Below are positions 48,559 to 57,334 of a stretch of 64,000 nucleotides of DNA, piece by piece; positions within the stretch are counted from its first letter, which is position 1, and the number at the start of each line of letters is the position of its first letter. The notes beneath the pieces were generated by a model. That model ran no database searches. It saw only the letters and a program-made list of their open reading frames with translations, and was not told the DNA's origin. The stretch spans positions 992,001 to 1,056,000 of the forward strand of contig NZ_CP194171.1 of the NCBI RefSeq assembly GCF_050908845.1. The letters are read 5' to 3'. This DNA comes from Marinobacterium_D sp050908845. Lineage in GTDB: Bacteria; Pseudomonadota; Gammaproteobacteria; Pseudomonadales; Balneatricaceae. Both the position numbers and the translations under genes were made by a program.

Positions 48559-48635
48559 GCGCCCGTAGCTCAGCTGGATAGAGTACCTGGCTACGAACCA
48601 GGCGGTCAGAGGTTCGAATCCTCTCGGGCGCGCCA
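48559..48635 (+). tRNA. tRNA-Arg (anticodon ACG), copy 2
   Basis: Identical in sequence to copy 1; 35-base spacer before it. Encoded CCA. Confidence 0.97.
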
Positions 48636-48665
48636 TCCTTTGATCGTTCATTCCGTTTCAGGCAT

Positions 48666-48742
48666 GCGCCCGTAGCTCAGCTGGATAGAGTACCTGGCTA
48701 CGAACCAGGCGGTCAGAGGTTCGAATCCTCTCGGGCGCGCCA
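48666..48742 (+). tRNA. tRNA-Arg (anticodon ACG), copy 3
   Basis: Identical in sequence to copies 1 and 2; 30-base spacer before it, 26 bases before thiI. Confidence 0.97.
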
Positions 48743-48768
48743 CTTCTAATTCCCCACATAACGCCCCC

Positions 48769-50244
48769 ATGAAATTCATCATCAAGCTCTTCCCTGAGAT
48801 TACCATCAAGAGCCGGCCTGTCCGTAAGCGCTTGATCGCTCGTTTGCAGAACAATATCCAGATCATACTCGGTCGTATTCACCCCGAGGTGAAGGTCAGC
48901 GGGTTCTGGGACAAGCTGGAGGTGGTTTACCAGGGTGATCTGGCCAGCATGCCGGAAAGTCTGCGTGACGACCTGGTGGACGGCCTGGCGCGGATCCCCG
49001 GTATTCATACCTTTCTCGAGGTGGAACAGCACCCGCTGGGTGATTTTCATCAGGTCTACGAGTTGACCCGTGCGGCCTACGAAGAGCGCCTCAAGGGCAA
49101 GACCTTCAAGGTGCGTGTACGTCGCACCGGCAATCATGAATTTACCTCCGTGGAGCTTGAGCGTTACGTGGGCGGCGGTCTGCGTCAGCATACCGAGGCT
49201 GCAGGCGTCGATGTGCGCAACCCGGAGGTCTGGGTTGACCTGGAGGTTCGCGACGAGCGTTTGTTTATCGTGACCCGTATACATCAGGGCCTCGGCGGTT
49301 ATCCGCTGGGCACCCAGGAGCCGGTGTTGTCACTGATCTCCGGTGGCTTTGATTCTATCGTCGCCTCCTGGATGACCATGCGTCGCGGCTGTAAAACCCA
49401 CTTCCTGTTTTTCAACCTGGGCGGTCATGCCCATGAGATCGGCGTAAAGCAGGTATCGCTTTACCTGTGGAAGCGTTACGGCTCCTCCGCGCGGGTCAAG
49501 TTCATCACCGTGCCGTTCGAGGAAGTGGTTGGTGAGATTCTGCAGAGTGTTGATCGCTCCCACATGGGTGTGGTGCTCAAGCGCATGATGATGCGTGCTG
49601 CCGACCGAGTGGCTGATCGCATGAAGGTGCAGGCGCTGGTGACCGGCGAGAGTATCGCCCAGGTTTCGAGTCAGACGCTGCCCAATCTCAATATCATCGA
49701 CAATGTGGCCGAGCATCTGGTGATCCGTCCCCTGATCACCATGGATAAGCCGGATATCATCGAATACAGCCGTCAGATCGGCGCCTTCGAATTCGCCAGC
49801 GCGATGCCGGAGTTCTGTGGTGTGATCTCGGACAAGCCGACCACCGCCGCGCGCAAGGACAGGGTCGAACGAGAAGAATCCGCTTTCGACGATGAGGTGC
49901 TGGATCGGGCCGTCGAGGCAACCGAAGTCATCTCCATCGATGAGATTGTGGAAAACCAGAATATTAACTCCGAGATCCAGGCACTCACCCGTGTCGAGGC
50001 GAATCAGGTAATCATCGATATCCGCGCACCTCACGAAGAGGAGCGTAAGCCGCTGAACCTGCCCGGCTGCGAGATTCTGAAGATTCCGTTCTATAACCTG
50101 GAGCAGGGCGTGACTGCGCTCGATAGCGAGCGTGAGTACCTGCTGTACTGCGAGAAAGGGGTCATGAGCCAGATGCATGCCCAGCATCTGGTGGAAAAAG
50201 GTTATGCAAACATCGGTGTATACCGACCGGCCGCTCCCAAGTGA
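48769..50244 (+). CDS. thiI: tRNA 4-thiouridine synthase / thiazole sulfur-transfer protein ThiI
   Basis: A 491-residue enzyme that makes 4-thiouridine in tRNA and passes sulfur for the thiamine thiazole. Domains: ferredoxin-like and THUMP (residues about 60-165), PP-loop ATPase with LSLISGGFDSIVASW (about 185) and the conserved Cys in MPEFCGVIS. A C-terminal rhodanese domain (about 400-490) has the persulfide Cys in YLLYCEKGVMSQMHA, giving the long, E. coli-like form. It directly follows the tRNA-Arg repeats and ends inside a terminator stem. Confidence 0.97.
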   Translation: MKFIIKLFPEITIKSRPVRKRLIARLQNNIQIILGRIHPEVKVSGFWDKLEVVYQGDLASMPESLRDDLVDGLARIPGIHTFLEVEQHPLGDFHQVYELTRAAYEERLKGKTFKVRVRRTGNHEFTSVELERYVGGGLRQHTEAAGVDVRNPEVWVDLEVRDERLFIVTRIHQGLGGYPLGTQEPVLSLISGGFDSIVASWMTMRRGCKTHFLFFNLGGHAHEIGVKQVSLYLWKRYGSSARVKFITVPFEEVVGEILQSVDRSHMGVVLKRMMMRAADRVADRMKVQALVTGESIAQVSSQTLPNLNIIDNVAEHLVIRPLITMDKPDIIEYSRQIGAFEFASAMPEFCGVISDKPTTAARKDRVEREESAFDDEVLDRAVEATEVISIDEIVENQNINSEIQALTRVEANQVIIDIRAPHEEERKPLNLPGCEILKIPFYNLEQGVTALDSEREYLLYCEKGVMSQMHAQHLVEKGYANIGVYRPAAPK

Positions 50245-50257
50245 GCGGCTTTTTTTT
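50230..50257 (+). terminator. Terminator of thiI
   Basis: GCCGCTC-CCAAGT-GAGCGGC followed by eight T; the thiI stop codon lies at the loop/stem junction. Confidence 0.9.
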
Positions 50258-50718
50258 GTCTGGAGCGCGGGTTTTAAGGTTGAGCAGCGACGCCGGCAAA
50301 TAAATTGATGAGTCATCTTTCCGGTGTCGATTGCAGTCAGGGCCTGGAAAGCTGGTAAATCTTGTTTGTATGTCGCAGACTCCAATGAACAGAGCGCTTT
50401 GTCGCTTGACAGTTTTAGCCTTTATTCTGGATGATTTCGGGCGGCTGATAATCTTTCCCTGCCAAGGTGCAAAATCGTCTATTGCACTGATTGTCTTCGA
50501 ATTTCTGTAAAAAAATTACATAACCTCTCCTATCTTGCTTTTACCCATAGAGTCTGGGATAGAATAGCTCGCTCGGTTACGTTGGTTTACTTCTGTTATA
50601 AGAAAAAACCGGCGACCGGTTCATCCGTCCATGTTGGCCATTGCACAATTGATGTGGTCGCGGCGGCCATAAGCCGCGCTGGGCGAAAGGGTTATGTAAC
50701 GAACAGGAGCACCCATAG
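50258..50718. promoter_or_regulatory. Long intergenic region before oadGAB, with a palindromic site
   Basis: About 460 bases without a gene. It contains the inverted repeat GTGCAA-N9-TTGCAC (50467-50487) and a related TTGCACAATTG further on (near 50642), plus an A-run and AT-rich tract (50507-50522). A hairpin GCGGC/GCCGC lies near 50660-50680. These look like promoter and operator elements for oadGAB. I cannot assign the regulator. Confidence 0.45.
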
Positions 50719-50970
50719 ATGGATAATCTGTTATCGGAAGGTCTCGGCTTGATGGCCTTTGGTATGGGATTCGTCTTTGTCTTCCTGACGCTGCTGGTAC
50801 TGACCACGGGCGTCATGTCGAAGCTGGTGATGAAGTACGCCCCTGCACCTGCCCCCAAGGCGGCGAGTGCGCGCAAGCCGGTTGTGGCTGCAGGGAGTGC
50901 GAACGCCACTGCCAAAAACGACGAACTGGTTGCCGTCATGACGGCCGCCATCAAAAAGCACCGCTCCTGA
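50719..50970 (+). CDS. oadG: Oxaloacetate decarboxylase, gamma subunit
   Basis: An 83-residue protein with one N-terminal membrane helix (about residues 10-33, GLMAFGMGFVFVFLTLLVLT), an Ala/Pro/Lys-rich linker and a short charged end, as in OadG. It anchors the alpha subunit to the membrane part and assists assembly and zinc binding. AGGAG precedes the ATG. It is the first gene of oadGAB, with OadA following after 46 bases. Confidence 0.93.
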   Translation: MDNLLSEGLGLMAFGMGFVFVFLTLLVLTTGVMSKLVMKYAPAPAPKAASARKPVVAAGSANATAKNDELVAVMTAAIKKHRS

Positions 50971-51016
50971 GCGGCGTATAAATAATCATAAACGAGATTG
51001 AGATAAGGCCAATCCC

Positions 51017-52807
51017 ATGTCCGACGCAAAGAAAGCACTAGGCATTACCGACGTCGTACTTCGAGATGCGCATCAGTCCCTGTTTGCCACTCGTCTGCGA
51101 CTGGATGACATGCTGCCGATCGCGGAGAAGCTCGATAAGGTCGGTTACTGGTCACTGGAAAGCTGGGGCGGAGCGACCTTCGATTCCTGCATTCGCTACC
51201 TTGGCGAAGACCCCTGGACCCGTATCCGTGAACTGAAGGCTGCGATGCCCAATACCCGTCAGCAGATGCTGCTGCGTGGCCAGAACCTGCTGGGCTATCG
51301 CCATTACGCCGACGATGTGGTCGAAAAGTTTGTTGAGCGCGCCGCTGAAAGCGGTATCGATGTGTTCCGGATTTTCGACGCGATGAACGACCCGCGTAAC
51401 CTGGAAACCGCGATCAAGGCGGTCAAGGCAACCGGTAAGCATGCTCAGGGTACTATCTCTTATACCACCAGCCCCGTGCATACTGTCGAGAACTGGGTCG
51501 AGTACGCCAAAACGCTGGAAGAGCTGGGTGCGGACTCCATCGCCATCAAGGATATGTCAGGTATCCTGACGCCTTACGGTGCGTTTGATCTCGTTTCACG
51601 CCTCAAGGCGCAGACCGGCCTGGAAGTGCAGCTGCACGCCCACGCCACTGCTGGCCTGTCCGACATGACGATCCTCAAGGCGGTTGAAGCCGGTATCGAT
51701 CGTGTCGACACTGCAATCTCCTCCATGTCCATGACCTATGGACACACCGCGACCGAATCCGTGGTTGCTGCACTGAAGGGTACCGACCGCGATACCGGTC
51801 TGGACCTGGTTCAGCTCGAAGAGATCGCCCATTACTTCCGTGAAGTGCGGAAGAAATATGCCAAGTTCGAAGGCTCGCTGCGCGGTACCGATTCGCGCAT
51901 CCTGGTGGCTCAGGTGCCGGGCGGCATGCTGACCAACATGGAAAGCCAGCTGAAAGAGCAGGGCGCTGCGGATAAATTCGATGAAGTACTGGCGGAGATT
52001 CCGCGCGTACGTGAAGACCTGGGTTACATCCCGCTGGTTACTCCGACATCGCAGATCGTGGGCACCCAGTCTGTGATCAACGTGCTGATGGGCGAGCGTT
52101 ACAAGACCATCTCCAAAGAGGTTCAGGGCATTCTGAAGGGCGAATACGGTGCTGCACCGGCGCCTTACAATGCCGAGCTTCAGGAGCGTGTACTGGCTGG
52201 CAGTGAGCCGATCACCTGCCGTCCGGCCGATATGCTTCAGCCCGAGATGGACAAGCTCAATGCCGAGCTGAAAGAGATCGCCGCTGAGAAGGGCATCAAG
52301 CTGGAGCAGGGCGGTCGCGAGATCGACGATGTCCTGACCTATGCGCTCTTCCCGCAGATTGGTCTGAAATTCCTGGAAAACCGCGGCAATCCCGACGCCT
52401 TTGAACCTGTACCGACGCTTGAGGACGCTAAAGCCATGTCAGCACCGAAAAAATCCGGACCGGAAGTCTACACCATCACTGTTAATGGCCAGAGCTACGT
52501 GGTTCAGGTCGCAGAAGGCGGTGATATCTCCAACGTGGCGCCGGCACCGGCTGCCCAGGCTGCGCCTGCCGCTGCTGCGCCGGCTGCTGGACCGGGTGAA
52601 GAAGTCCCCGCGCCGCTGGCCGGTAACATCTGGAAAGTCATGGTCAGCACCGGCCAGGCCGTACAGGAAGGTGACGTGCTGGTGATTCTCGAAGCGATGA
52701 AGATGGAAACCGAAGTGCGTGCTGCACGCGCGGGCAGCATCGTTTCCGTGGATGTTAAAGAGGGCGATGCCGTTCAGGTTGGTGATTCGCTGGTCACTCT
52801 GGCCTGA
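51017..52807 (+). CDS. oadA: Oxaloacetate decarboxylase, alpha subunit
   Basis: A 596-residue biotin carboxyltransferase. The TIM-barrel part has DVVLRDAHQSLFATRLRLDD (metal and oxaloacetate site) and YTTSPVHTVENWVEYAKTLE; the conserved Lys of IAIKDMSGILTPY accepts the carboxyl group. An Ala/Pro linker (about residues 500-525) leads to the biotinyl domain with VILEAMKMETEVRAA, the Lys of EAMKM being biotinylated. It transfers CO2 from oxaloacetate to biotin, for release by OadB with Na+ export. Confidence 0.97.
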   Translation: MSDAKKALGITDVVLRDAHQSLFATRLRLDDMLPIAEKLDKVGYWSLESWGGATFDSCIRYLGEDPWTRIRELKAAMPNTRQQMLLRGQNLLGYRHYADDVVEKFVERAAESGIDVFRIFDAMNDPRNLETAIKAVKATGKHAQGTISYTTSPVHTVENWVEYAKTLEELGADSIAIKDMSGILTPYGAFDLVSRLKAQTGLEVQLHAHATAGLSDMTILKAVEAGIDRVDTAISSMSMTYGHTATESVVAALKGTDRDTGLDLVQLEEIAHYFREVRKKYAKFEGSLRGTDSRILVAQVPGGMLTNMESQLKEQGAADKFDEVLAEIPRVREDLGYIPLVTPTSQIVGTQSVINVLMGERYKTISKEVQGILKGEYGAAPAPYNAELQERVLAGSEPITCRPADMLQPEMDKLNAELKEIAAEKGIKLEQGGREIDDVLTYALFPQIGLKFLENRGNPDAFEPVPTLEDAKAMSAPKKSGPEVYTITVNGQSYVVQVAEGGDISNVAPAPAAQAAPAAAAPAAGPGEEVPAPLAGNIWKVMVSTGQAVQEGDVLVILEAMKMETEVRAARAGSIVSVDVKEGDAVQVGDSLVTLA

Positions 52808-52827
52808 AGCCATAAAAGGTGTGAGTA

Positions 52828-54129
52828 ATGGATAAACTACTCGATCTCTGGGTGGCATCGGGCATCTACAACATCGGCCCGGGTCAGGCGCTGATGATGG
52901 TGATCGGCCTGGGGCTGCTGTTTCTTGCGATCCGCAAGAATTTCGAGCCGCTGCTGCTGGTGCCAATCGGTTTCGGCGGTATTCTCGCTAACATCCCGGA
53001 AGCCGGTCTGGCTTTCTCCGCGGTGGAGAACGCGATCCACTTTGCCAAGCCGGAAGTGCTGGCGGGCCTGGCCGGTGCCTTGGGTGTCGACTCAGTTGAC
53101 CCCTATGCTGTATTGGAAGCCTATAAAGGGGCTTCCCACTCGGCCCACACGGCGGCTACCGATGTGGCACTGGATGCCGGCTACAGCAACGGGATGCTGT
53201 ATAACTTCTACAGTGTGGCTATTGCCTCCGGTGCTGCGCCGCTGATCATCTTCATGGGTGTTGGCGCCATGACCGATTTCGGTCCGCTGCTGGCCAACCC
53301 GAAGACGCTGTTCCTCGGTGCCGCTGCCCAGTTCGGTATCTTCGCGACCGTGCTGGGTGCTGTAGGTCTGAGCATGACCGGTGTGATGGACTTCTCCATT
53401 CAGGATGCTGCGGCTATCGGTATCATCGGTGGTGCTGACGGCCCGACGGCAATTTATGTGGCCAGTCTGCTGGCTCCGCACCTGCTGGGTGCCATCGCTG
53501 TTGCCGCATACTCCTACATGGCGCTGGTGCCGTTGATTCAGCCGCCGATCATGCGCGCGCTGACCACCGAGTCCGAGCGCAAGATCAAGATGCATCAGCT
53601 GCGTCACGTATCCAAAACCGAAAAGGTTCTGTTCCCGATTCTGCTGCTGATCCTGGTGGCACTGCTGCTGCCGGATGCGGCGCCGCTGTTGGGTATGTTC
53701 TGCTTCGGTAACCTGATGCGTGAGTGTGGTGTGGTGGATCGTCTGAGCGATACCGCCCAGAATGCACTGATCAACATCGTGACCATCTTCCTGGGTCTGT
53801 CCGTGGGTTCCAAGCTGAGCGCCGACAAGTTCCTGGATCTGGAAACCCTTGGCATCCTGGTTCTTGGTGTCATCGCTTTCGGTATAGGTACTGCCTGCGG
53901 TGTCTTGATGGCCAAGCTGATGAACAAGATGCAGGGCGGTGACGCGATCAACCCGCTGATCGGTTCTGCAGGTGTATCTGCTGTGCCGATGGCTGCCCGC
54001 GTATCCAACAAGCTCGGTCTCGAAGCCAACCCGCAGAACTTCCTGCTGATGCACGCCATGGGTCCGAACGTGGCCGGCGTTATTGGCTCGGCGGTAGCGG
54101 CCGGTGTCATGATCAAGTTCGTCGGCTAA
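52828..54129 (+). CDS. oadB: Oxaloacetate decarboxylase, beta subunit (Na+ pump)
   Basis: A 433-residue polytopic membrane protein that decarboxylates carboxybiotin and moves Na+ outward. Characteristic segments: PIGFGGILANIPEAG, GVGAMTDFGPLLANP, AAAIGIIGGADGPTAIYVA (conserved Asp of the Na+ site), FGNLMRECGVVDRLSDTAQN and GSAGVSAVPMAARVSN. It ends the oadGAB operon, followed by a terminator. The pump fits a marine, Na+-rich habitat. Confidence 0.97.
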   Translation: MDKLLDLWVASGIYNIGPGQALMMVIGLGLLFLAIRKNFEPLLLVPIGFGGILANIPEAGLAFSAVENAIHFAKPEVLAGLAGALGVDSVDPYAVLEAYKGASHSAHTAATDVALDAGYSNGMLYNFYSVAIASGAAPLIIFMGVGAMTDFGPLLANPKTLFLGAAAQFGIFATVLGAVGLSMTGVMDFSIQDAAAIGIIGGADGPTAIYVASLLAPHLLGAIAVAAYSYMALVPLIQPPIMRALTTESERKIKMHQLRHVSKTEKVLFPILLLILVALLLPDAAPLLGMFCFGNLMRECGVVDRLSDTAQNALINIVTIFLGLSVGSKLSADKFLDLETLGILVLGVIAFGIGTACGVLMAKLMNKMQGGDAINPLIGSAGVSAVPMAARVSNKLGLEANPQNFLLMHAMGPNVAGVIGSAVAAGVMIKFVG

Positions 54130-54151
54130 CTTGTTAGCAATGACGTAATAG

Positions 54152-54180
54152 AAAAGGGCTGCCATCTGGCAGCCCTTTTG
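54152..54180 (+). terminator. Terminator of oadGAB
   Basis: AAAAGGGCTGCC/GGCAGCCCTTTT hairpin 22 bases after the oadB stop; T-rich on both strands, so it may also serve the convergent gene at 54312. Confidence 0.9.
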
Positions 54181-54311
54181 CGTTCTATCCCGTGACTCAT
54201 CGACACGGGTTCGATAGCTTTTTGTGGGGGCGACGCCCCGTCGCGATCGGTCACAACCGTTTGAGAACCGCAGTGCCAGGCTCAATCGGCGCGAGGTTTT
54301 TGCTCAGCACC

Positions 54312-55232
54312 TCAGGCTGAAAGCGCTTCCAGATGTGCCAGCACACTGAAGGCCAGGGCGACCGGGTTGTAACCGCCTTCAAGCACCGATACCAGGCGGT
54401 CGCCGGCATGCTTGTTGGCTACAGCCATCAGTTGCTCGGTAACCCAGCGGTAGTCTTCCTCTTCCAGGTTCAGATCCGCCATCGGGTCCTCTTTGTGGGC
54501 GTCAAACCCCGCCGAGATGAACAGCATGTCCGGCTTGTGTGCATCCAGTGCGGGCAGCCAGCGCGACTCTATCGCTTCGCGCCACTCGCTGGCGGGACTG
54601 AATGCTGCCAGTGGGCAGTTGACGATGTTGGGGCGGTCTATTTCGCTGTAACGCTCGGGATAGAAGGGGTGCTGGAAGGTGGAGCAGACCAGCACCTCTG
54701 GACGCTCCTTGAAGATATCTACGGTGCCGTTGCCGTGATGCACGTCGAAATCCAGGATAGCGACCCGTTCTATCCCCTCCTGGGCGAGGGCGTGAGCGGC
54801 TGCCACGGCAACATTGTTGTAGAAGCAGAAGCCCATGGCCGCTTTGAATTCTGCATGGTGGCCCGGCGGGCGGGTGCCGACAAACGCGTTTTTGACCTTG
54901 CCGCTTAACACCTGCTCGGTGGCGAGAACGGCGCCACCGGCTGACAGGCTGGCAGCGTGCAGGGAGTCAGGGCACAGTGCCGTGTCCTCGTCGGTGTAGA
55001 CAACGCCTTCTATCGGCAGCTTCATCTCCAGCCGGGTTTGATGCAGCTCGCTATGGACACGCTTGATCTGCTCGGGCGTCACGTGCCGGGCTTCAAGAGG
55101 CAGCAGCTGCTCGATCAGGCCTGTGCGTTCCAGTACGCGCTGGATAGCGTGCAGACGAATAGGGCTTTCCGGATGCTCTGGCCCCATGTTGTGGAGGCTG
55201 CAGTCCGGATGGGTTATGTAGGCTGTTGTCAT
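54312..55232 (-). CDS. Histone-deacetylase-like amidohydrolase (acetylpolyamine amidohydrolase family)
   Basis: A 306-residue zinc hydrolase of the class II HDAC-like bacterial type. Active-site motifs: GTRPPGHHAEFKAAMGFCFYNN (His-His dyad), ILDFDVHHGNGTVD (zinc Asp and His), SAGFDAHKEDPM (second zinc Asp) and VLEGGYN. It probably deacetylates polyamines or other small acetyl-amines; the substrate is not defined. ATG 55232 gives the family start MTTAYITHPDC. The frame is open further upstream, but the extension has no family resemblance. Confidence 0.93.
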   Translation of the reverse strand: MTTAYITHPDCSLHNMGPEHPESPIRLHAIQRVLERTGLIEQLLPLEARHVTPEQIKRVHSELHQTRLEMKLPIEGVVYTDEDTALCPDSLHAASLSAGGAVLATEQVLSGKVKNAFVGTRPPGHHAEFKAAMGFCFYNNVAVAAAHALAQEGIERVAILDFDVHHGNGTVDIFKERPEVLVCSTFQHPFYPERYSEIDRPNIVNCPLAAFSPASEWREAIESRWLPALDAHKPDMLFISAGFDAHKEDPMADLNLEEEDYRWVTEQLMAVANKHAGDRLVSVLEGGYNPVALAFSVLAHLEALSA

Positions 55233-55395
55233 TATTTGTCCGTTTGTCCCATCTGTTTTTATTTTATTACAAAAGCCCGCCGCTGCATTTAAGGCGAAGG
55301 TCTTACGGCTAGTGTCTGCGGCGACCCATTGACGCAGGTCATAACGCTCCGCAGGCGGGAGGAGTAGTCTGTACCTACAGCATAGAACTGTCTTT

Positions 55396-55437
55396 AGGCA
55401 CCGCATGTTTTCACCCTACATCGGTGCCTTTTCTTTT
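55396..55437 (+). terminator. Orphan plus-strand terminator; possible end of a small RNA
   Basis: AGGCACCG pairs with CGGTGCCT around an 18-base loop, followed by TTTCTTTTTC. No coding gene precedes it on this strand: the upstream neighbour is divergent. This suggests a short transcript starting within about 55250-55330 and ending here. It contains one GGGAGGAG stretch, compatible with a CsrA target or decoy, but nothing firmer. Confidence 0.5.
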
Positions 55438-55555
55438 TCTGCTCCCGCCGTTGTTTCGTCGTCGCTTCAAGTCTCTGTATACTGGCGTTTGAATTCCCGT
55501 CATTTGGATCAGCAACCGGTGCGTGCCGGTTTCAGCAGGGTGAGCGAAAAGTTAA

Positions 55556-57166
55556 GTGGCTCCGCCGAAAATCGATTATTCCGATAAGAGTGTGCTGCTT
55601 GTCGATAGTAGCGGCAACATGCGCTCGACCATCTTTTACATGCTGCGAGAGCTGGGTGTCCAGAACCTGAGGGCAAGCTCGGTTAACGATCATGTGCTGG
55701 ACCTGATCCGTGACGAAGCGTTCGATATTATTCTGCTGGGCCATAACAGCAGCGATGCTGTAAGCGGTGCCCAGATTCTTGAAGAGGCGCGTTATCGCGG
55801 TTTTATCCGACCCACGGCAGGGTGGATATTCATGACCTCCGATGCGTCTCAGGAGTTGGTGCTGCACGCTATCGACAGTCGCCCCGACTTTCTCCTGACG
55901 CGACCTTTCTCCATTGAAGAACTCAAGCAGCGCCTGGATCAGCTGATAATTCGCAAGCGCTCGCTCTATCCCATGGAGCAAGCGATTGAGATCGGTGACC
56001 TGGAATCTGCTGTTGAGGCCTGTAAGAAGATCTCCCGTTCGGATCCCTGCTTTGATCAGGCGATAAGGTTGCGTGGCCGTTGCCTGATAAACCTGGGTAA
56101 AGCGGGTCAGGCTTACGAGGAGCTGGAGCGGCAATACTGGAAAGACAAGGACAAGGATACCGGTCTGCTGATGGCCGAGGCTTTGCTGCGGCTGGGGCGC
56201 CTTGAAGAGTCGAAAGAGCTGCTGACTGGGCTGATAGAATCCCACCCGCTGCTGATCGCCGCCTATGACCTGCTGGCAAGGGTACACGAGCTCAATGGCC
56301 TGCTTCACGATGCCCGTGAAACACTGAAAGAGGCGACCCGGAAAGCACCGTTGGGAGTGCCGCGGCAGATGGAGCTGGGGCGTGTGGCGACCCAGTCACA
56401 GGCCCTGGATGTTGCCGAGGGGGCTTATCGGCGTTCCATCGTGCTTGGGCGGAATAGCTGTTTTCGTTCACCGGAGCCCTACCTTCGTCTGGCCAACGTG
56501 CGTCGGCTGGAGATGAAAGATGCCGATCCGCGCCGGGCGACCGATCTGCGCAATGAGTTTGAGACGCTGCTGAATAACGCCGAATATAACTTTCCGAAGG
56601 AGCCTGCGCTAAAGGTCAGGTCCGCGCTGCTCCGCGGCAAGCTGGCCCGGGATCAGGGCGACGAGGAGGAGGCGGGTCGCCTGCAGCGGGAGGCGGACAG
56701 TCGTAACAGGGCGCTGGAGATTCCCCTGGACCTGGAGCGGGAAGAGTTGCTGCTTAGCGGTGACAGGGTGCCGATGCTGGAGCCCGAAACCCTTGTTGAG
56801 CCAGCAGCTGAAACCGCTGGCACGCGCAGAGACTCTGAGATGGCTGCCAAGGTTAACCGACTGGGGGTCAAGCATTACATGGCCGGCAAGCTGTCTCAGG
56901 CGATCCGCTATTTTGGTCTGGCTATCGAGTACGACCCGCGTTATCCCGCTGCGCTGCTGAACCTGGCGCAGCTTTACCTGGAATCGGCGCGGGATACGAG
57001 CCAGCGGCGTGCAGAGCGTCTGAAAATGGTCGATCGCTATCTACGTCTTGCACAACAACTGCCACTGGATACCGCTGCACAGGAGCGTCTGGATCAGTTC
57101 GGACTGTTGCGTCAACAGCCGGTAGAGAGTCTGCCGCCAGGTTCGCTTGGTGTATTGCTGCGCTAA
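55556..57166 (+). CDS. Pseudo-receiver plus TPR-repeat protein
   Basis: A 536-residue cytoplasmic protein with an N-terminal CheY-like domain (residues about 12-132) and then tetratricopeptide-type repeats (about 140-340 and 430-500). The receiver is degenerate: the phospho-acceptor Asp after FDIILL is Gly62, and the conserved Lys of the KPF motif is Arg116 (LLTRPF), so it should not be phosphorylated normally. It starts at GTG 55556. It probably acts as a protein-protein hub. It sits near flagellar and chemotaxis genes but on the other side of a tRNA, so a link to motility is only suggested. Confidence 0.88.
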   Translation: MAPPKIDYSDKSVLLVDSSGNMRSTIFYMLRELGVQNLRASSVNDHVLDLIRDEAFDIILLGHNSSDAVSGAQILEEARYRGFIRPTAGWIFMTSDASQELVLHAIDSRPDFLLTRPFSIEELKQRLDQLIIRKRSLYPMEQAIEIGDLESAVEACKKISRSDPCFDQAIRLRGRCLINLGKAGQAYEELERQYWKDKDKDTGLLMAEALLRLGRLEESKELLTGLIESHPLLIAAYDLLARVHELNGLLHDARETLKEATRKAPLGVPRQMELGRVATQSQALDVAEGAYRRSIVLGRNSCFRSPEPYLRLANVRRLEMKDADPRRATDLRNEFETLLNNAEYNFPKEPALKVRSALLRGKLARDQGDEEEAGRLQREADSRNRALEIPLDLEREELLLSGDRVPMLEPETLVEPAAETAGTRRDSEMAAKVNRLGVKHYMAGKLSQAIRYFGLAIEYDPRYPAALLNLAQLYLESARDTSQRRAERLKMVDRYLRLAQQLPLDTAAQERLDQFGLLRQQPVESLPPGSLGVLLR

Positions 57167-57224
57167 GCGCCGTCGATGCCGTGTGGCCGGAAGGGCGGGG
57201 AAGGTATAAAAAACGAGAGGAATG

Positions 57225-57299
57225 TGGTCTCCCCACAGGGATTCGAACCCCGATCTAACCCTTAGGAGGGGTTTGTTCTATCCATTGAACTATGGGGAG
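57225..57299 (-). tRNA. tRNA-Arg (anticodon CCU)
   Basis: 75 bases on the minus strand: acceptor CTCCCCA/TGGGGAG, D-arm TAGTTCAATGG, anticodon loop with CCT in CTCCTAA, T-arm GGTTCGAATCC and encoded CCA. A common integration target type, but no integrase is seen nearby. Confidence 0.95.
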
Positions 57300-57334
57300 A
57301 CGGCGCGCATTGTAGCGACAAAGCGGTGCTGAGG

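Noticed and set aside
48244..49284. Minus-strand open frames over the tRNA genes with repeated RPRGFEPLTAWF-like peptides
   Set aside because: They are antisense translations of the tRNA-Ser and tRNA-Arg genes and the thiI 5' end, a well-known source of spurious proteins.
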